Shown piece by piece: positions 32,686 to 41,825 of a DNA stretch of 64,000 nt. The notes beneath the pieces were generated by a model. That model was not told where the DNA came from and made no database searches. It saw only the letters and a list, made by a program, of their open reading frames with translations. Origin of the DNA: Alteriqipengyuania bathyomarina_B (GTDB lineage Bacteria > Pseudomonadota > Alphaproteobacteria > Sphingomonadales > Sphingomonadaceae); the NCBI RefSeq assembly GCF_038594605.1, contig NZ_JBCFZM010000004.1:62001-126000 (forward strand), written 5' to 3'. Each line of letters starts with the position of its first letter. The first letter of the stretch is position 1. Made by a program: the position numbers and the translations under genes.

Positions 32686-35249
32686 CAAAGCGTCCGTTCA
32701 CGCTCCTCGACTTCGAAGACTTCGAGCTGGTCGCCCGCCTTGATGTCGTTGGTGTCTTCCAGAACCACGCCGCATTCGAGGCCTGCGCGGACTTCGTCCA
32801 CATCGTCCTTGAAGCGCCGCAGCGAGGCGATGGTGGTCGAGGATACGATGACATCGTCGCGGGTGAGGCGGGCAAACAGACCCTTGCGGATCGTGCCTTC
32901 CTCCACCAGCAGACCGGCCGCCTTGTCCTTCTTGCCGGACTTGAAGACTTCCTTGACCGCGGCACGGCCGACGACGTTCTCGATCCGCTCCGGACCCAGC
33001 TCGCCCGCCATCTCCTTCGCGATTTCCTCGGTCAGGTGGTAAATGACGTCGTAGTACATCAACCGCACCTTATCGCGCGCCACCTGCTGACGTGCCTTAG
33101 CGTTCGGACGCACATTGAAACCGATGATCGGCGCGTTGCCGGCAGCAGCCAGCGTTACGTCGTTCTCGGTAATCGCGCCGACGCCCGAATGCAGGATGCG
33201 GACCTTGATAAGGTCGTTTGAGAGGTTGGTGAGCGCGGTCTTGATCGCCTCGACCGAACCCTGAACGTCCGCACGGACCAGCAGGGGGAATTCGATCGCC
33301 TTGTTGGCCAGGCTGGAGAACATCGCATCGAAATTGGTCGGAGCGAGCGCAGTGCGCTGCTCGTTCGCCTTGTCCTGACGATATTCGGCGACCTCGCGGG
33401 CGCGCTGTTCGTTCTCGACCACGGCCAGCTGGTCGCCCGCATTGGGCACCCCGCCGAGGCCGAGGACCTCGACCGGCATCGAAGGGCCGGCTTCCTTGAT
33501 CTGCTTGCCCTGATCGTTGATGATCGCGCGGACACGTCCACTCATCGTGCCGGCAACCAGCGCATCACCCTTCTTTAGGGTGCCGCGCGTGACGAGCACC
33601 GAAGCGACGGGGCCACGGCCCTTGTCGAGCTGCGCTTCGATAACGGTGGCTTCGGCGGCCCGGTCCGGGTTCGCCTTCAGCTCCATCAGTTCGGCCTGCA
33701 GCGCGATCTTGTCGAGCAGTTCGTCGAGCCCGGTGCCCTTGAGCGCCGAGATCTCAACGTCCTGCACATCGCCCGACATCGCCTCGACGATGACTTCCTG
33801 TTCCAGCAGGCGCTCGCGCACCTTCTGGGGGTTGGCGTCTTCCTTATCCATCTTGTTGATGGCGACGATGATCGGCGTACCGGCGGCCTTGGCGTGGCTG
33901 ATCGCCTCGATCGTCTGCGGCATGATGCCATCGTCGGCGGCGACCACCAGCACGACGATGTCGGTGACGTTGGCACCGCGCGCACGCATTTCGGTAAAGG
34001 CGGCGTGGCCCGGCGTGTCGAGGAAGGTGATCTTGTTACCGTCCTTCGTCTTCACCTGATAGCTGCCGATGTGCTGGGTGATGCCACCGGCCTCGCCCCG
34101 CGTCACATTGGTGCCGCGCAGCGCATCGAGCAGGCTGGTCTTGCCGTGATCGACATGGCCCATGATGGTGACAACCGGCGGGCGCGGCTGCAACGTTTCC
34201 TCCGGATCGACATCCTCTTCGGCCTTGATGTCGATATCGGCTTCGGAAACCTTCTGGATGTTGTGGCCGAACTGTTCGACCAGCAGCTCTGCGGTATCCT
34301 GGTCGATCGTCTGGTTGACGGTGACCGCCATGCCGAGGCTGAACAGTTCCTTCACCAGGTCCGCGCCCTTTTCGGCCATGCGGTTGGCGAGTTCCTGCAC
34401 GGTGATCGCTTCGGGGACGACAACGTCGCGCACCTGCTTCTCGCGCGGCTTGGACGAACCGCCGCCCTGCATGCGGCGTTCCTTCTCGCGCGCACGCTTG
34501 AGCGCGGCGAGGCTGCGGGCGCGACGGCCTTCGTCCTCGTTCAGCGCCTTGGTGACGGTCAGCTTGCCTGAGCGCCGCTTGTCGGGGCGTTCGGCGGTCT
34601 TCGAAGGCTTGTCTTCCTTCTTCGCCTTTTTCTCGGGCTTCTTGGGCTCGGGCCGGGCGACGGGCGTGAACTTGCGCGCGGCGGGGCGCGCGGTCTTGCC
34701 ATCGTCCTTGCCTTCGCCGGCGCTCGGCTCGGCAGCGGGCTCGTCGGCAGGCGCTTGCGCCTCGGCCTTCGGTTCGGCCTTGGCCTCTACCTCGGCCTGC
34801 TTGGCAGCTTCTTCCTTGGCCTTGGCATTTTCCTCGGCGCGCTTTTTCTCTTCCTCGGCGGCCTGCTTGGCCTTTTCATCGTCGCGCTTGCGCGCTTCTT
34901 CTGCCTGGCGCAGCCGGTCTTCCTCGGCCTCGCGCTGGAGCCGCGCGACACGTTCCTGCGGGGTTTCCCCGGCAGGCGCGGCCTTCTTGGGCGCAGGCTT
35001 CTTGGCTGCGGGCGCAGGCGCAGGTGCAGGGGCGGGCGCAGGAGCCGGTGCAGGCTCGGGCGCCTTCGCCTCTTCCGCAGGGGCGGTAGCGGTTTCGCCG
35101 GGCTTGAGTATCTTGCGACGACGCTTCACCTCGACCGCCACCTTGTTGGTGCGGCCGTGGCTGAAGGTCTGCTTGACCTCGCCCGGTTCCACGCTCCGCT
35201 TAATGCCAAGCGGTTTGCGGGTCCGGGTCTCGTTCTTGTCGTCGCTCAT
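32685..35249 (-). CDS. infB: Translation initiation factor IF-2
   Basis: IF2 is the GTPase that places fMet-tRNA on the 30S subunit and joins the subunits. A disordered Ala/Pro/Glu/Lys-rich N-terminus (about residues 40-270) precedes the IF2_N module (VPEAITVQELANRMAEKG). The G domain has G1 IMGHVDHGKTSLLD, GGITQHIGSYQV, DTPGHAAF and NKMDK. Domains II-IV follow, ending FEVEERERTL. I take ATG 35249 (MSDDKNETRTRKPLGIKRS); the longer frame up to 35528 overlaps intergenic sequence and the ylxR gene. 854 aa is normal for alphaproteobacteria. Confidence 0.98.
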   Translation of the reverse strand: MSDDKNETRTRKPLGIKRSVEPGEVKQTFSHGRTNKVAVEVKRRRKILKPGETATAPAEEAKAPEPAPAPAPAPAPAPAPAAKKPAPKKAAPAGETPQERVARLQREAEEDRLRQAEEARKRDDEKAKQAAEEEKKRAEENAKAKEEAAKQAEVEAKAEPKAEAQAPADEPAAEPSAGEGKDDGKTARPAARKFTPVARPEPKKPEKKAKKEDKPSKTAERPDKRRSGKLTVTKALNEDEGRRARSLAALKRAREKERRMQGGGSSKPREKQVRDVVVPEAITVQELANRMAEKGADLVKELFSLGMAVTVNQTIDQDTAELLVEQFGHNIQKVSEADIDIKAEEDVDPEETLQPRPPVVTIMGHVDHGKTSLLDALRGTNVTRGEAGGITQHIGSYQVKTKDGNKITFLDTPGHAAFTEMRARGANVTDIVVLVVAADDGIMPQTIEAISHAKAAGTPIIVAINKMDKEDANPQKVRERLLEQEVIVEAMSGDVQDVEISALKGTGLDELLDKIALQAELMELKANPDRAAEATVIEAQLDKGRGPVASVLVTRGTLKKGDALVAGTMSGRVRAIINDQGKQIKEAGPSMPVEVLGLGGVPNAGDQLAVVENEQRAREVAEYRQDKANEQRTALAPTNFDAMFSSLANKAIEFPLLVRADVQGSVEAIKTALTNLSNDLIKVRILHSGVGAITENDVTLAAAGNAPIIGFNVRPNAKARQQVARDKVRLMYYDVIYHLTEEIAKEMAGELGPERIENVVGRAAVKEVFKSGKKDKAAGLLVEEGTIRKGLFARLTRDDVIVSSTTIASLRRFKDDVDEVRAGLECGVVLEDTNDIKAGDQLEVFEVEERERTL

Positions 35250-35302
35250 AAAACTCGTTTCTTCCTTCAAATCACATCGTCGCGAAACCGCAAGACCCCC
35301 GT

Positions 35303-36025
35303 CTAGGTGGCCTCCGCCGCGCTCGCGCCCTCGCGGATATCCGCAGAGGCATTCCGGTAATGCAGCAGGCGCGTCAGGGCCTGATCGACCCGCTTCGCCG
35401 CCGCATGGTCGACGAGCGCCAGATGGACGACATTGTCGCGGCCCAATGCCACAGACAGCGCCGCGCGGTCCAGTGGCAAGCGCGTTCCGCCCTCGCCGCT
35501 GCCTTCGCGATCCATTCCCACGCGCCATGCCTGGTCGAGCTTGGCGGAGCCGCCATCGCTCGCGTCGCTGGCATGATAAAGCGCGGCAAGAACGCCGCCA
35601 CGGGCATGTTCCGCGATCCGTTCCGAACCCAAGATAAGCTTTCCGCTGCGCATTTCGAGCCCCAACCGGTCGGTCAGGGTGCGCAGAAGGCCGGTTTCGA
35701 TCTGCGCGGCCAGATCCTCGGGCACATAAGGCGGCGCGGATTTGAACGCGCGCGCCAGCGCACTCTTGAGCTGGCCCTTGTCCATCGCGGCCTCCAGCTC
35801 GGCGCGGGTGACGCCCAGCCAGGCGCCGCGACCCGGCGCACGCGCGCGCGGATCGGGCAGGACTTCGGACCTGCCGTCGAGCCCCGGCGGCGAGATGGCG
35901 AGCCGGATCAGCTCGGCCCGCTCACCATGGCGCCCGGTCAGGATGCAGCGACGCTCCGGCGATTTCTCGCCGGCACGTCCGCGCTCGATTGTCGGCGTCA
36001 GGCTCTCATTTTGTGGAGTCCGCAT
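35303..36025 (-). CDS. YlxR-type (DUF448) RNA-binding protein with L7Ae-like tail
   Basis: This is the small RNA-binding protein found between nusA and infB in most bacteria. The DUF448 signature ERRCILTG followed by RAPGRGAWLGV occupies about residues 24-95. The second half (LGLEMRSGKLILGSERIAEH onward) resembles the L7Ae/L30e-like partner that is a separate gene in Bacillus; in alphaproteobacteria the two are fused. Its start lies inside the end of nusA (20-base overlap). The role is probably in transcription-translation coupling, but no precise function is established. Confidence 0.88.
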   Translation of the reverse strand: MRTPQNESLTPTIERGRAGEKSPERRCILTGRHGERAELIRLAISPPGLDGRSEVLPDPRARAPGRGAWLGVTRAELEAAMDKGQLKSALARAFKSAPPYVPEDLAAQIETGLLRTLTDRLGLEMRSGKLILGSERIAEHARGGVLAALYHASDASDGGSAKLDQAWRVGMDREGSGEGGTRLPLDRAALSVALGRDNVVHLALVDHAAAKRVDQALTRLLHYRNASADIREGASAAEAT

Positions 36026-37667
36026 CGGCGGCCTCCTGAGTCTCGGTCGCGGCGGGAGCGGGCTCCTCGTCCTCGAACCAGTGTGCGCGGGCAGCCATGA
36101 TGATCTCGTTGCCCTGTTCCTCGCTCAGGCCGTACTCGCCCAGCACGCCGCCCTTGTCCTGCTCGCGCATCGGGCGGTCGCGCCGCATCGGCGGGCCGTC
36201 GGCGTTGGCATTGTTGCGGCGGCGCGGAGCTTCGCGCTTCTTGGCGATCAGCTCGTCGGTCGCCAGATCGGCCACATCGTCGAGCGTCTTGAGACCGGCC
36301 TTGCCCAGCGTAACCAGCATTGCCTCGGTCATGTGCGGCAGTTCGGCGAGGTCATCCTCGACGCCCAGTTCGCGCCGGGCTTCGCGGTGCGCCGCTTCCT
36401 GACGATCGAGCGCTTCCTGAGCACGGCTCTGGAGTTCTTCGGCCAGTTCGTCGTCGAAACCTTCGATCATCGCCAGTTCGTCCAGCTGGACATAGGCGAC
36501 TTCTTCCAGTTCGGCGAAGCCTTCGGCGACGAGCAGCTGCGAGAGCGTTTCGTCGACGTCGAGCTCTTCCTCGAACATCTTCGAGCGGGCGGCGAATTCC
36601 TTGCCCTGCTTTTCCGAGGCTTCTTCCTCGGTCATGATGTCGATCTGGTTGCCGGTCAGCTGGCTGGCGAGGCGCACGTTCTGGCCGCGACGGCCGATCG
36701 CCAGCGAAAGCTGGTCGTCGGGGACCACGACTTCGATGCGGCTCTCGTCTTCATCCAGCACCACGCGGCTGACGGTGGCGGGCTGGAGCGCGTTGACGAT
36801 GAAGGTCGCTTCTTCCTCGCTCCACGGAATGATGTCGATCTTCTCGCCCTGCAGTTCCTGCACGACGGCCTGCACGCGGCTGCCCTTCATGCCGACGCAG
36901 GCGCCGACCGGATCGATGCTCGAGTCGTGCGAGATGACGCCGATCTTGGCGCGGCTGCCCGGGTCGCGGGCGGCGGCCTTGATCTCGATGATGCCATCGT
37001 AGATCTCGGGCACTTCCTGCGCGAACAGCTTGCGCATGAAATCGGGATGCGCGCGGGTCAGGAAGATCTGGGGCCCGCGATTGTTGCGTTCGACCTTGCT
37101 GATCAGCGCGCGGATACGCTCGCCGACACGCGCGGCTTCGCGCGGGATCTGCTGGTCGCGGCGAATGACGCCCTCGGCCCGGCCGAGGTTGACGATCACG
37201 TGGCCGAATTCGACCGACTTGATGACGCCGGTGATGATTTCGCCCGCGCGATCCTTGAACTCTTCGTACTGACGCTCGCGCTCGGCATCGCGGACCTTCT
37301 GGAAGATCACCTGCTTGGCCGACTGCGCATCGATGCGGCCCAGATCGACCGGGGGCAGCGGATCGACGATGAAGTCGCCGATGGAGGCGCCGTCCTGCAG
37401 CTTCTGCGCCTGCTCCAGATTGACCTGCTTGAAGTAGTCTTCGACTTCCTCGACCACTTCGACGACGCGCCACAGGCGCAGATCGCCCGTCTGCGGGTCA
37501 AGCTTGGCGCGAATGTCGTTCTCCGCACCGTAACGGTTACGGGCGGATTTCTGGATCGCCTCTTCCATCGCTTCGATCACGATCGACTTGTCGATCATCT
37601 TTTCCGAAGCGACCGAGTTCGCGATCGCGAGGAGCTCCGCACGGTTTGCGGAAATGGCAGTGGCCAT
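36006..37667 (-). CDS. nusA: Transcription termination/antitermination protein NusA
   Basis: NusA binds RNA polymerase and modulates pausing, termination and antitermination. The order is: N-terminal polymerase-binding domain, S1 (SVEFGHVIVNLGRAEGVI), KH1 (SRAKIGVISHDSSIDPVGAC, VGMKGSRVQAVVQEL) and KH2 (LSLAIGRRGQNVRLASQLTG). An acidic C-terminal half with helix-hairpin-helix repeats follows (LVAEGFAELEEVAYV, LGKAGLKTLDDVADLATDEL). 553 aa is typical of proteobacteria with the C-terminal repeats. Its ATG touches the rimP stop (TGATG). Confidence 0.98.
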   Translation of the reverse strand: MATAISANRAELLAIANSVASEKMIDKSIVIEAMEEAIQKSARNRYGAENDIRAKLDPQTGDLRLWRVVEVVEEVEDYFKQVNLEQAQKLQDGASIGDFIVDPLPPVDLGRIDAQSAKQVIFQKVRDAERERQYEEFKDRAGEIITGVIKSVEFGHVIVNLGRAEGVIRRDQQIPREAARVGERIRALISKVERNNRGPQIFLTRAHPDFMRKLFAQEVPEIYDGIIEIKAAARDPGSRAKIGVISHDSSIDPVGACVGMKGSRVQAVVQELQGEKIDIIPWSEEEATFIVNALQPATVSRVVLDEDESRIEVVVPDDQLSLAIGRRGQNVRLASQLTGNQIDIMTEEEASEKQGKEFAARSKMFEEELDVDETLSQLLVAEGFAELEEVAYVQLDELAMIEGFDDELAEELQSRAQEALDRQEAAHREARRELGVEDDLAELPHMTEAMLVTLGKAGLKTLDDVADLATDELIAKKREAPRRRNNANADGPPMRRDRPMREQDKGGVLGEYGLSEEQGNEIIMAARAHWFEDEEPAPAATETQEAADADSTK

Positions 37668-38245
37668 CAGTCGTCAGCCTTTTCTTGTTGGTCTTCTAGT
37701 ACTTCGTCGGCACCCGTGGTGTCGAGCGGTTTGGTCGCGGCAATCAATTCGTCGGTCAGGACGAGCTTCGCCGAATGAATTTCTTCCAAGGGGAGAAAAT
37801 GAGTCGCGCCCTTGGCATCCTTGATGTGGACGAAATCGATGCCGTTATCCGGATGCAGACCTTCGAGCGTGCCCTTGAAGGTACGCTGGCCCTCATAGCC
37901 CTTGGCCATGGAAATCTTCGCCTCGTGCCCCGCCCAGTCGGAAAAATCCTTCGCACGGGTCAGCGGCCGGTCGATCCCTGGCGAGCTGACTTCGAGATGA
38001 TAGGCCCCTTCGATCAGCACATCGCCCTGCTCTTCCAGAGCATCGATCTTCGCGGAGACCGCGCGGCTCAGCGCGGCGCATTGTTCGATCACCAGCTGCC
38101 CGGTGGCCGGGTCTTCCGCCATGATCTGGAGCGCCTGCGTGCCGTCACCGGCTTCGGACGGCATCATCTTCACGCGCACGAGCTCGAATCCCAGAGCCTT
38201 CGCCTCGGGTTCGATAATCTGTGTCAGTCGCGCGATATCCGCCAT
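37667..38245 (-). CDS. rimP: Ribosome maturation factor RimP
   Basis: RimP assists 30S assembly. The N-terminal domain begins IARLTQIIEPEAKALGFELV and contains VIEQCAALSRAVSAKID and YHLEVSSPGIDRPLT, the family signature. The C-terminal SH3-like domain starts near KGYEGQRTFKGTLEG. 192 aa is normal with a slightly long acidic tail. It is first in the rimP-nusA-ylxR-infB operon; a good sigma70-type promoter lies at 38345-38373. Confidence 0.97.
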   Translation of the reverse strand: MADIARLTQIIEPEAKALGFELVRVKMMPSEAGDGTQALQIMAEDPATGQLVIEQCAALSRAVSAKIDALEEQGDVLIEGAYHLEVSSPGIDRPLTRAKDFSDWAGHEAKISMAKGYEGQRTFKGTLEGLHPDNGIDFVHIKDAKGATHFLPLEEIHSAKLVLTDELIAATKPLDTTGADEVLEDQQEKADD

Positions 38246-38344
38246 AAGTCTCCGTTTTCTTCTCCGTATCAGATGGTCATGCGGTTTGGCGCCGGTGCCT
38301 TGCGGCCCGGCCCAACATGGTGCCAGCGATGTCGGGATGGGGTC

Positions 38345-38373
38345 TAACTAGGGCCAGCGCGCCTATTTGACAA
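38345..38373 (-). promoter_or_regulatory. Promoter of the rimP-nusA-infB operon
   Basis: On the minus strand, TTGTCA (38373-38368) and TAGTTA (38350-38345) are spaced by exactly 17 bases. Transcription would start near 38338, giving a leader of about 90 bases before rimP. No other good match is seen in this divergent region. Confidence 0.6.
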
Positions 38374-38416
38374 GCGTGCCTTGCTCAAAAGGGCAATTTT
38401 TGGCATCTTACCGGTC

Positions 38417-38740
38417 ATGTTCAGACCGATCTTTCCCCTCGCAGCCGTGGCCGCTCTCGCGCTGGGCGCCTGTTCCTCTGCCGAGGATGAGGGCGACAGG
38501 GGCACCCAGATCGATGTGGACGGGCCCACCGATGCGGTGATCGACTTCACCCTCGAACTGGCCAAGCGCGACGACGTCTATCGCGTCGTCGGGACGGGGA
38601 ACGGCCCCGGTGGTGCGCAGGCCAGTTTGCAGATGGTGGATGGAGCGAGCGGGCAAGACCTCGTCGAAGTGCTTCGCGGCGCGACCGAACGCGGCCTGTC
38701 CTACGAAGTCGGCCCGGTCCGGCTTGTGGCAGCGAACTAG
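38417..38740 (+). CDS. Small lipoprotein of unknown function
   Basis: This is a 107-aa lipoprotein with signal MFRPIFPLAAVAALALGACS (lipobox LGAC). The mature part is short and has no recognised domain; it contains DAVIDFTLELAKRDDVYRVV and a glycine-rich turn. ATG 38417 is preferred over the open frame from 38381 because it gives a proper signal peptide. It ends in a four-base convergent overlap (CTAG) with the SRAP gene. Confidence 0.7.
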   Translation: MFRPIFPLAAVAALALGACSSAEDEGDRGTQIDVDGPTDAVIDFTLELAKRDDVYRVVGTGNGPGGAQASLQMVDGASGQDLVEVLRGATERGLSYEVGPVRLVAAN

Positions 38741-39360
38741 CTGCCGCGCGGCTTGAACCACGGTTCTTCGCTGCGGTCGACCGCCAGCCTGCCCGCATAA
38801 GGTACGCACAGCCTGAACGCCTCCTGCGGCGTCGCGCCGAGCCATGTGGACCAGGCATCACGTGGCAGGACAACAGGCATGCGGTTGTGGATCGGCGCGA
38901 CCTCGCCGTTCGCTTCGGTCATGATCATGCTGAACGCCTCGCCCCATTCGTCGGTCTGCCGCCAGATTCCAGCGGTGGCGAATAGCGGGGCGTCGGGCAT
39001 TGCAAACCACGTGCGGGTCATCGCGCCCTTGGGCCCTTCGGCCTCGGCAAATCGCGTGACCGGGATCAGGCAGCGCCGCTCTTCGAACGAATAGCGCCAG
39101 AAGAAGCTCTTCAGCTTGTCGGTACGCGTGTTGTTGACCGGCTTGGGCTTGAGCGGCTGGCCCTTCGCGCCGGTCCGCTGGAGCGGAAAACCCCATACCA
39201 TCGGCCGCAATCGCTTGGTATTCGGGCCTTCCACCACGACCGGAGCGGGATAGCCCGGGTAGACCTCCTGCGCGGTATTCGACCCGAAATCCTGCGAAAC
39301 CGCGTCGAAGAAGTCGGCGAGTTCGGTCTGCGAGCTGCGGATGTTGTAGAGGTTGCACAT
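38737..39360 (-). CDS. SRAP/HMCES-family protein (YedK-like, SOS response-associated)
   Basis: SRAP proteins form a covalent crosslink to abasic sites in single-stranded DNA through the N-terminal cysteine exposed after Met removal. Here the protein begins MCNLYNIRS, so Cys2 is present. Other conserved elements are NTRTDKLKS, RRCLIPVTRFAEAEG and IHNRMPVVLPRDAW (active-site Glu/His region MTEANGEVAPIHNRMP). 207 aa is normal. It stands alone; I see no LexA box near the start. Confidence 0.92.
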   Translation of the reverse strand: MCNLYNIRSSQTELADFFDAVSQDFGSNTAQEVYPGYPAPVVVEGPNTKRLRPMVWGFPLQRTGAKGQPLKPKPVNNTRTDKLKSFFWRYSFEERRCLIPVTRFAEAEGPKGAMTRTWFAMPDAPLFATAGIWRQTDEWGEAFSMIMTEANGEVAPIHNRMPVVLPRDAWSTWLGATPQEAFRLCVPYAGRLAVDRSEEPWFKPRGS

Positions 39361-39387
39361 TGCGTCTGCAGGGCCACTCGCGCGGCG

Positions 39388-40251
39388 CTATTCCCCGAAA
39401 TCCTCGACTTTCTCGATCAGCGCGCCGTTTTCGATCACCCAGGCATTGCCATCGATCAGTACGAACAGCTGCACGGGCACGTAATGGCTCTGGAAATAGT
39501 GGATTTCGGTCGGCTCCTCGTCGAGCAGATGGGACACGCCGAGCCCCACCGGCTGCGCACCATCCGGCCCTGCGTCGAGCCTCATGTTGAGACAGCTCTT
39601 GGTGAATTCGCGCCCATCGGCAACGGACCCGTCCGGTGCGATGTCAATTCGGTAATGGCCGCCGAAGGGATAGACACCGTTCTGTGTGGTCGAGGTCAGG
39701 AAATAGACCGCGATCCGTCCGTTGCGGTCGGGCGGCAGGATCAGCGTATTGGGCGCGCTGTTGGAGCAGAACCCCCATTCGCGGCGCATCAGCTCGTCGA
39801 TGGCGGCGGATTTGGCGGATGCCATCGATTGCAGCATCGGCGACAGCGCGGTTCTGCGATCCGCCTCAAGCACTCCTCCGCCGACAACCTTCGATCCCGC
39901 CATTTCATAGCGCGCGAACTCGAAATATTCCCCGTCGTCCTCGCCATAGAAAACGGTCGACAGATTGCCGTTGTCGAGCGGTTCGACCAGATAGCCGCGC
40001 AATTCGCCGGGCGAACTCAGATCGACGCTTTTCGCAATTTCGTCCGTCGCATGCCACGCGGCCTGATCGTACCGATACATCTGGCGGCCAAGCTGCTGAG
40101 CGGCGGAAGTTTCTGCCTGCGCCGCCTCCGTCTTTACCGCCGATTCCTGCGCGGCGGCTGGAGCCACCACGAGAGCCGCCAGCGCCGCCGACATCCACAG
40201 TTTGCCCAACCCGGCCTGCCTTTTCGGCATCATCCTCTCCCCCGCTGTCAT
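39388..40251 (-). CDS. Secreted protein of unknown function
   Basis: I do not recognise this gene. The product has a signal peptide cut after a hydrophobic core (APAAAQ), then about 250 residues with no repeat and no membrane segment. Features are a WHATDEIAKSVDLSSPGELR stretch, two cysteines (GFCSNSAPNT and KSCLNMRL) that could form a disulfide, and a VYPFGGHYRIDI motif. ATG 40251 has AAGGG seven bases upstream; starts at 40233 or 40230 would also give a signal peptide. The neighbouring SRAP gene is 27 bases downstream and probably unrelated. Confidence 0.65.
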   Translation of the reverse strand: MTAGERMMPKRQAGLGKLWMSAALAALVVAPAAAQESAVKTEAAQAETSAAQQLGRQMYRYDQAAWHATDEIAKSVDLSSPGELRGYLVEPLDNGNLSTVFYGEDDGEYFEFARYEMAGSKVVGGGVLEADRRTALSPMLQSMASAKSAAIDELMRREWGFCSNSAPNTLILPPDRNGRIAVYFLTSTTQNGVYPFGGHYRIDIAPDGSVADGREFTKSCLNMRLDAGPDGAQPVGLGVSHLLDEEPTEIHYFQSHYVPVQLFVLIDGNAWVIENGALIEKVEDFGE

Positions 40252-40340
40252 GCGCACACCCTTAATCGTCCGCGCGCAATGTCTACCAGATCGGCAATTC
40301 GAAGATAGATTACCGGCCAGGCCCGCTGCCGCGCGGCTCT

Positions 40341-41813
40341 TTAATTCCCGCCACCCGGATAGGTGCGCAAACTGGCGAAATAGCGGATCAGCGCGGCATG
40401 CAGCACCGCATCCTCGGCCGCTCCGCCCAGTTCCAGCCCTTCGCCGACCTCGTCGTCGGCACCGTGATAGGGGCCCTGCAGGAAGGCCTGGAACACCTCC
40501 TCGTCCGCCAGCGTGCCACCTGCCATGACGGTCGGCACGCCTTCGCGCAGGAACACCCAGCCATCCTGTCGCCGCAGGAACGCCGCTTGCAGATCGGAGG
40601 GCACGACCTCGCGCCCGAGGGTGCGCGCGACTTCGGTGATTCCGTAATCGAGCGGCGTCTCACCCGCGCCGAGGATGACGACCGGCTCGCCCCGCGGGGC
40701 GATGGCGACGGTATCGATGTTCAGGCCGGCCACGATGGTCGGCAGCGGAACGGCGGGATCGGCAACGAATGCCTCGGCGCCCAGCAGGCCCATTTCCTCG
40801 GCACTCGTTCCGAGCACGATGACATCCCGGTCGAACGGACCGTCGGCGGCCGCAAGCTCCACGGCCTGCGCCATCACCGCGATCCCGCTCGCATTGTCGA
40901 CTGCCCCGTTGCACAGCCGGTCGGCCGCATCGGGCGGGCCGCATTCATCGCCGAGGTGATCCCAATGGGCGAGCACCAGCACCGCGCCCGCGCCGTCCAC
41001 CGTGCCGGGCAGGCGGGCGATGAAGTTGGCGGTTTCGATACGCTCCGACTGCTGCGATATCCGCGCGTCGAGCATCGTGTCGTAGGCGACGACGCCGTGC
41101 CCGTCGGGCGCACGATCCGCATTGCGACCGATCGTCTCCATCAACGCCGCGCTGTCTTCGGGCGAAATCATGATCAGCGCCATTCCCTCACGGTCGTTCT
41201 CGAGCCGCCAACGCGAGCGTGAGAAGAAGCGCGAAGATTGGTCGTAGGTTTTCTGATCCTCCGTCGTGATGACGAGGACCGTCGGTTCCGCTGCCTCCAG
41301 CTGGTTCGCCCGTTTGGCGATCGCGGAAGCGGGCAATACCAGCGCGCGGTTGACCAGCGATCCAGGCACCAGTTCTTCGAGATCGGGGTCCACCCCGACC
41401 AGCGGTACATCGCTGAAGTTCGCCTCGTCCTGCGCGGAAAAGGCGCCCAGCATCGGCTGCGAGAAGGCGACGCGGCGCTCCCCGCGCGTTGCGGAGGCCG
41501 CCACGCGCCCGGGTTCGGTCGCGGGAGAGCGACGAACCAGCGCGAAATCCTGCGTCCAGTCGCCATCTGCGGCCCCGGGCTCGAGCCCGATCTGCCCAAA
41601 GCGCTGCGCGAGCCAGGCTTGCGTCTTGGCTTCGCCTTCGCTGCCGGGGAAACGCCCGCCGAAATCGTCGTCGGCCAGCGTTGCGATGTCCATCGCAAGC
41701 TCCGCCTCGATCGTGTCGAGCGAAGGTGAGGGCGGCGGCGACGGGGTGGTCGCACAGGCACTCAGCAGCAAGGCCGCGCCGATGGTTCCCGTCAGTCTGG
41801 TCAGTCGCTGCAC
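40341..41813 (-). CDS. M28 family zinc metallopeptidase, lipoprotein
   Basis: This is an aminopeptidase-like M28 enzyme in the envelope. The lipobox is LSAC. Five zinc ligands of the family can be read: His in LAHWDHLG, Asp in GAVDNASG, Glu-Glu in GTSAEEMGLLGAEAF, Asp in LNIDTVAI and His in PYHGADDE. The general-base glutamate is the first of SAEE. A PA-like insert lies between about residues 130 and 240. 490 aa is typical. It follows the 3-hydroxybutyrate dehydrogenase gene by 12 bases and may share its transcript. Confidence 0.92.
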   Translation of the reverse strand: MQRLTRLTGTIGAALLLSACATTPSPPPSPSLDTIEAELAMDIATLADDDFGGRFPGSEGEAKTQAWLAQRFGQIGLEPGAADGDWTQDFALVRRSPATEPGRVAASATRGERRVAFSQPMLGAFSAQDEANFSDVPLVGVDPDLEELVPGSLVNRALVLPASAIAKRANQLEAAEPTVLVITTEDQKTYDQSSRFFSRSRWRLENDREGMALIMISPEDSAALMETIGRNADRAPDGHGVVAYDTMLDARISQQSERIETANFIARLPGTVDGAGAVLVLAHWDHLGDECGPPDAADRLCNGAVDNASGIAVMAQAVELAAADGPFDRDVIVLGTSAEEMGLLGAEAFVADPAVPLPTIVAGLNIDTVAIAPRGEPVVILGAGETPLDYGITEVARTLGREVVPSDLQAAFLRRQDGWVFLREGVPTVMAGGTLADEEVFQAFLQGPYHGADDEVGEGLELGGAAEDAVLHAALIRYFASLRTYPGGGN

Positions 41814-41825
41814 GCTGTTCGATCC

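Noticed and set aside
35742..37778. 678-aa frame opposite nusA and ylxR
   Set aside because: Antisense shadow of two conserved genes.
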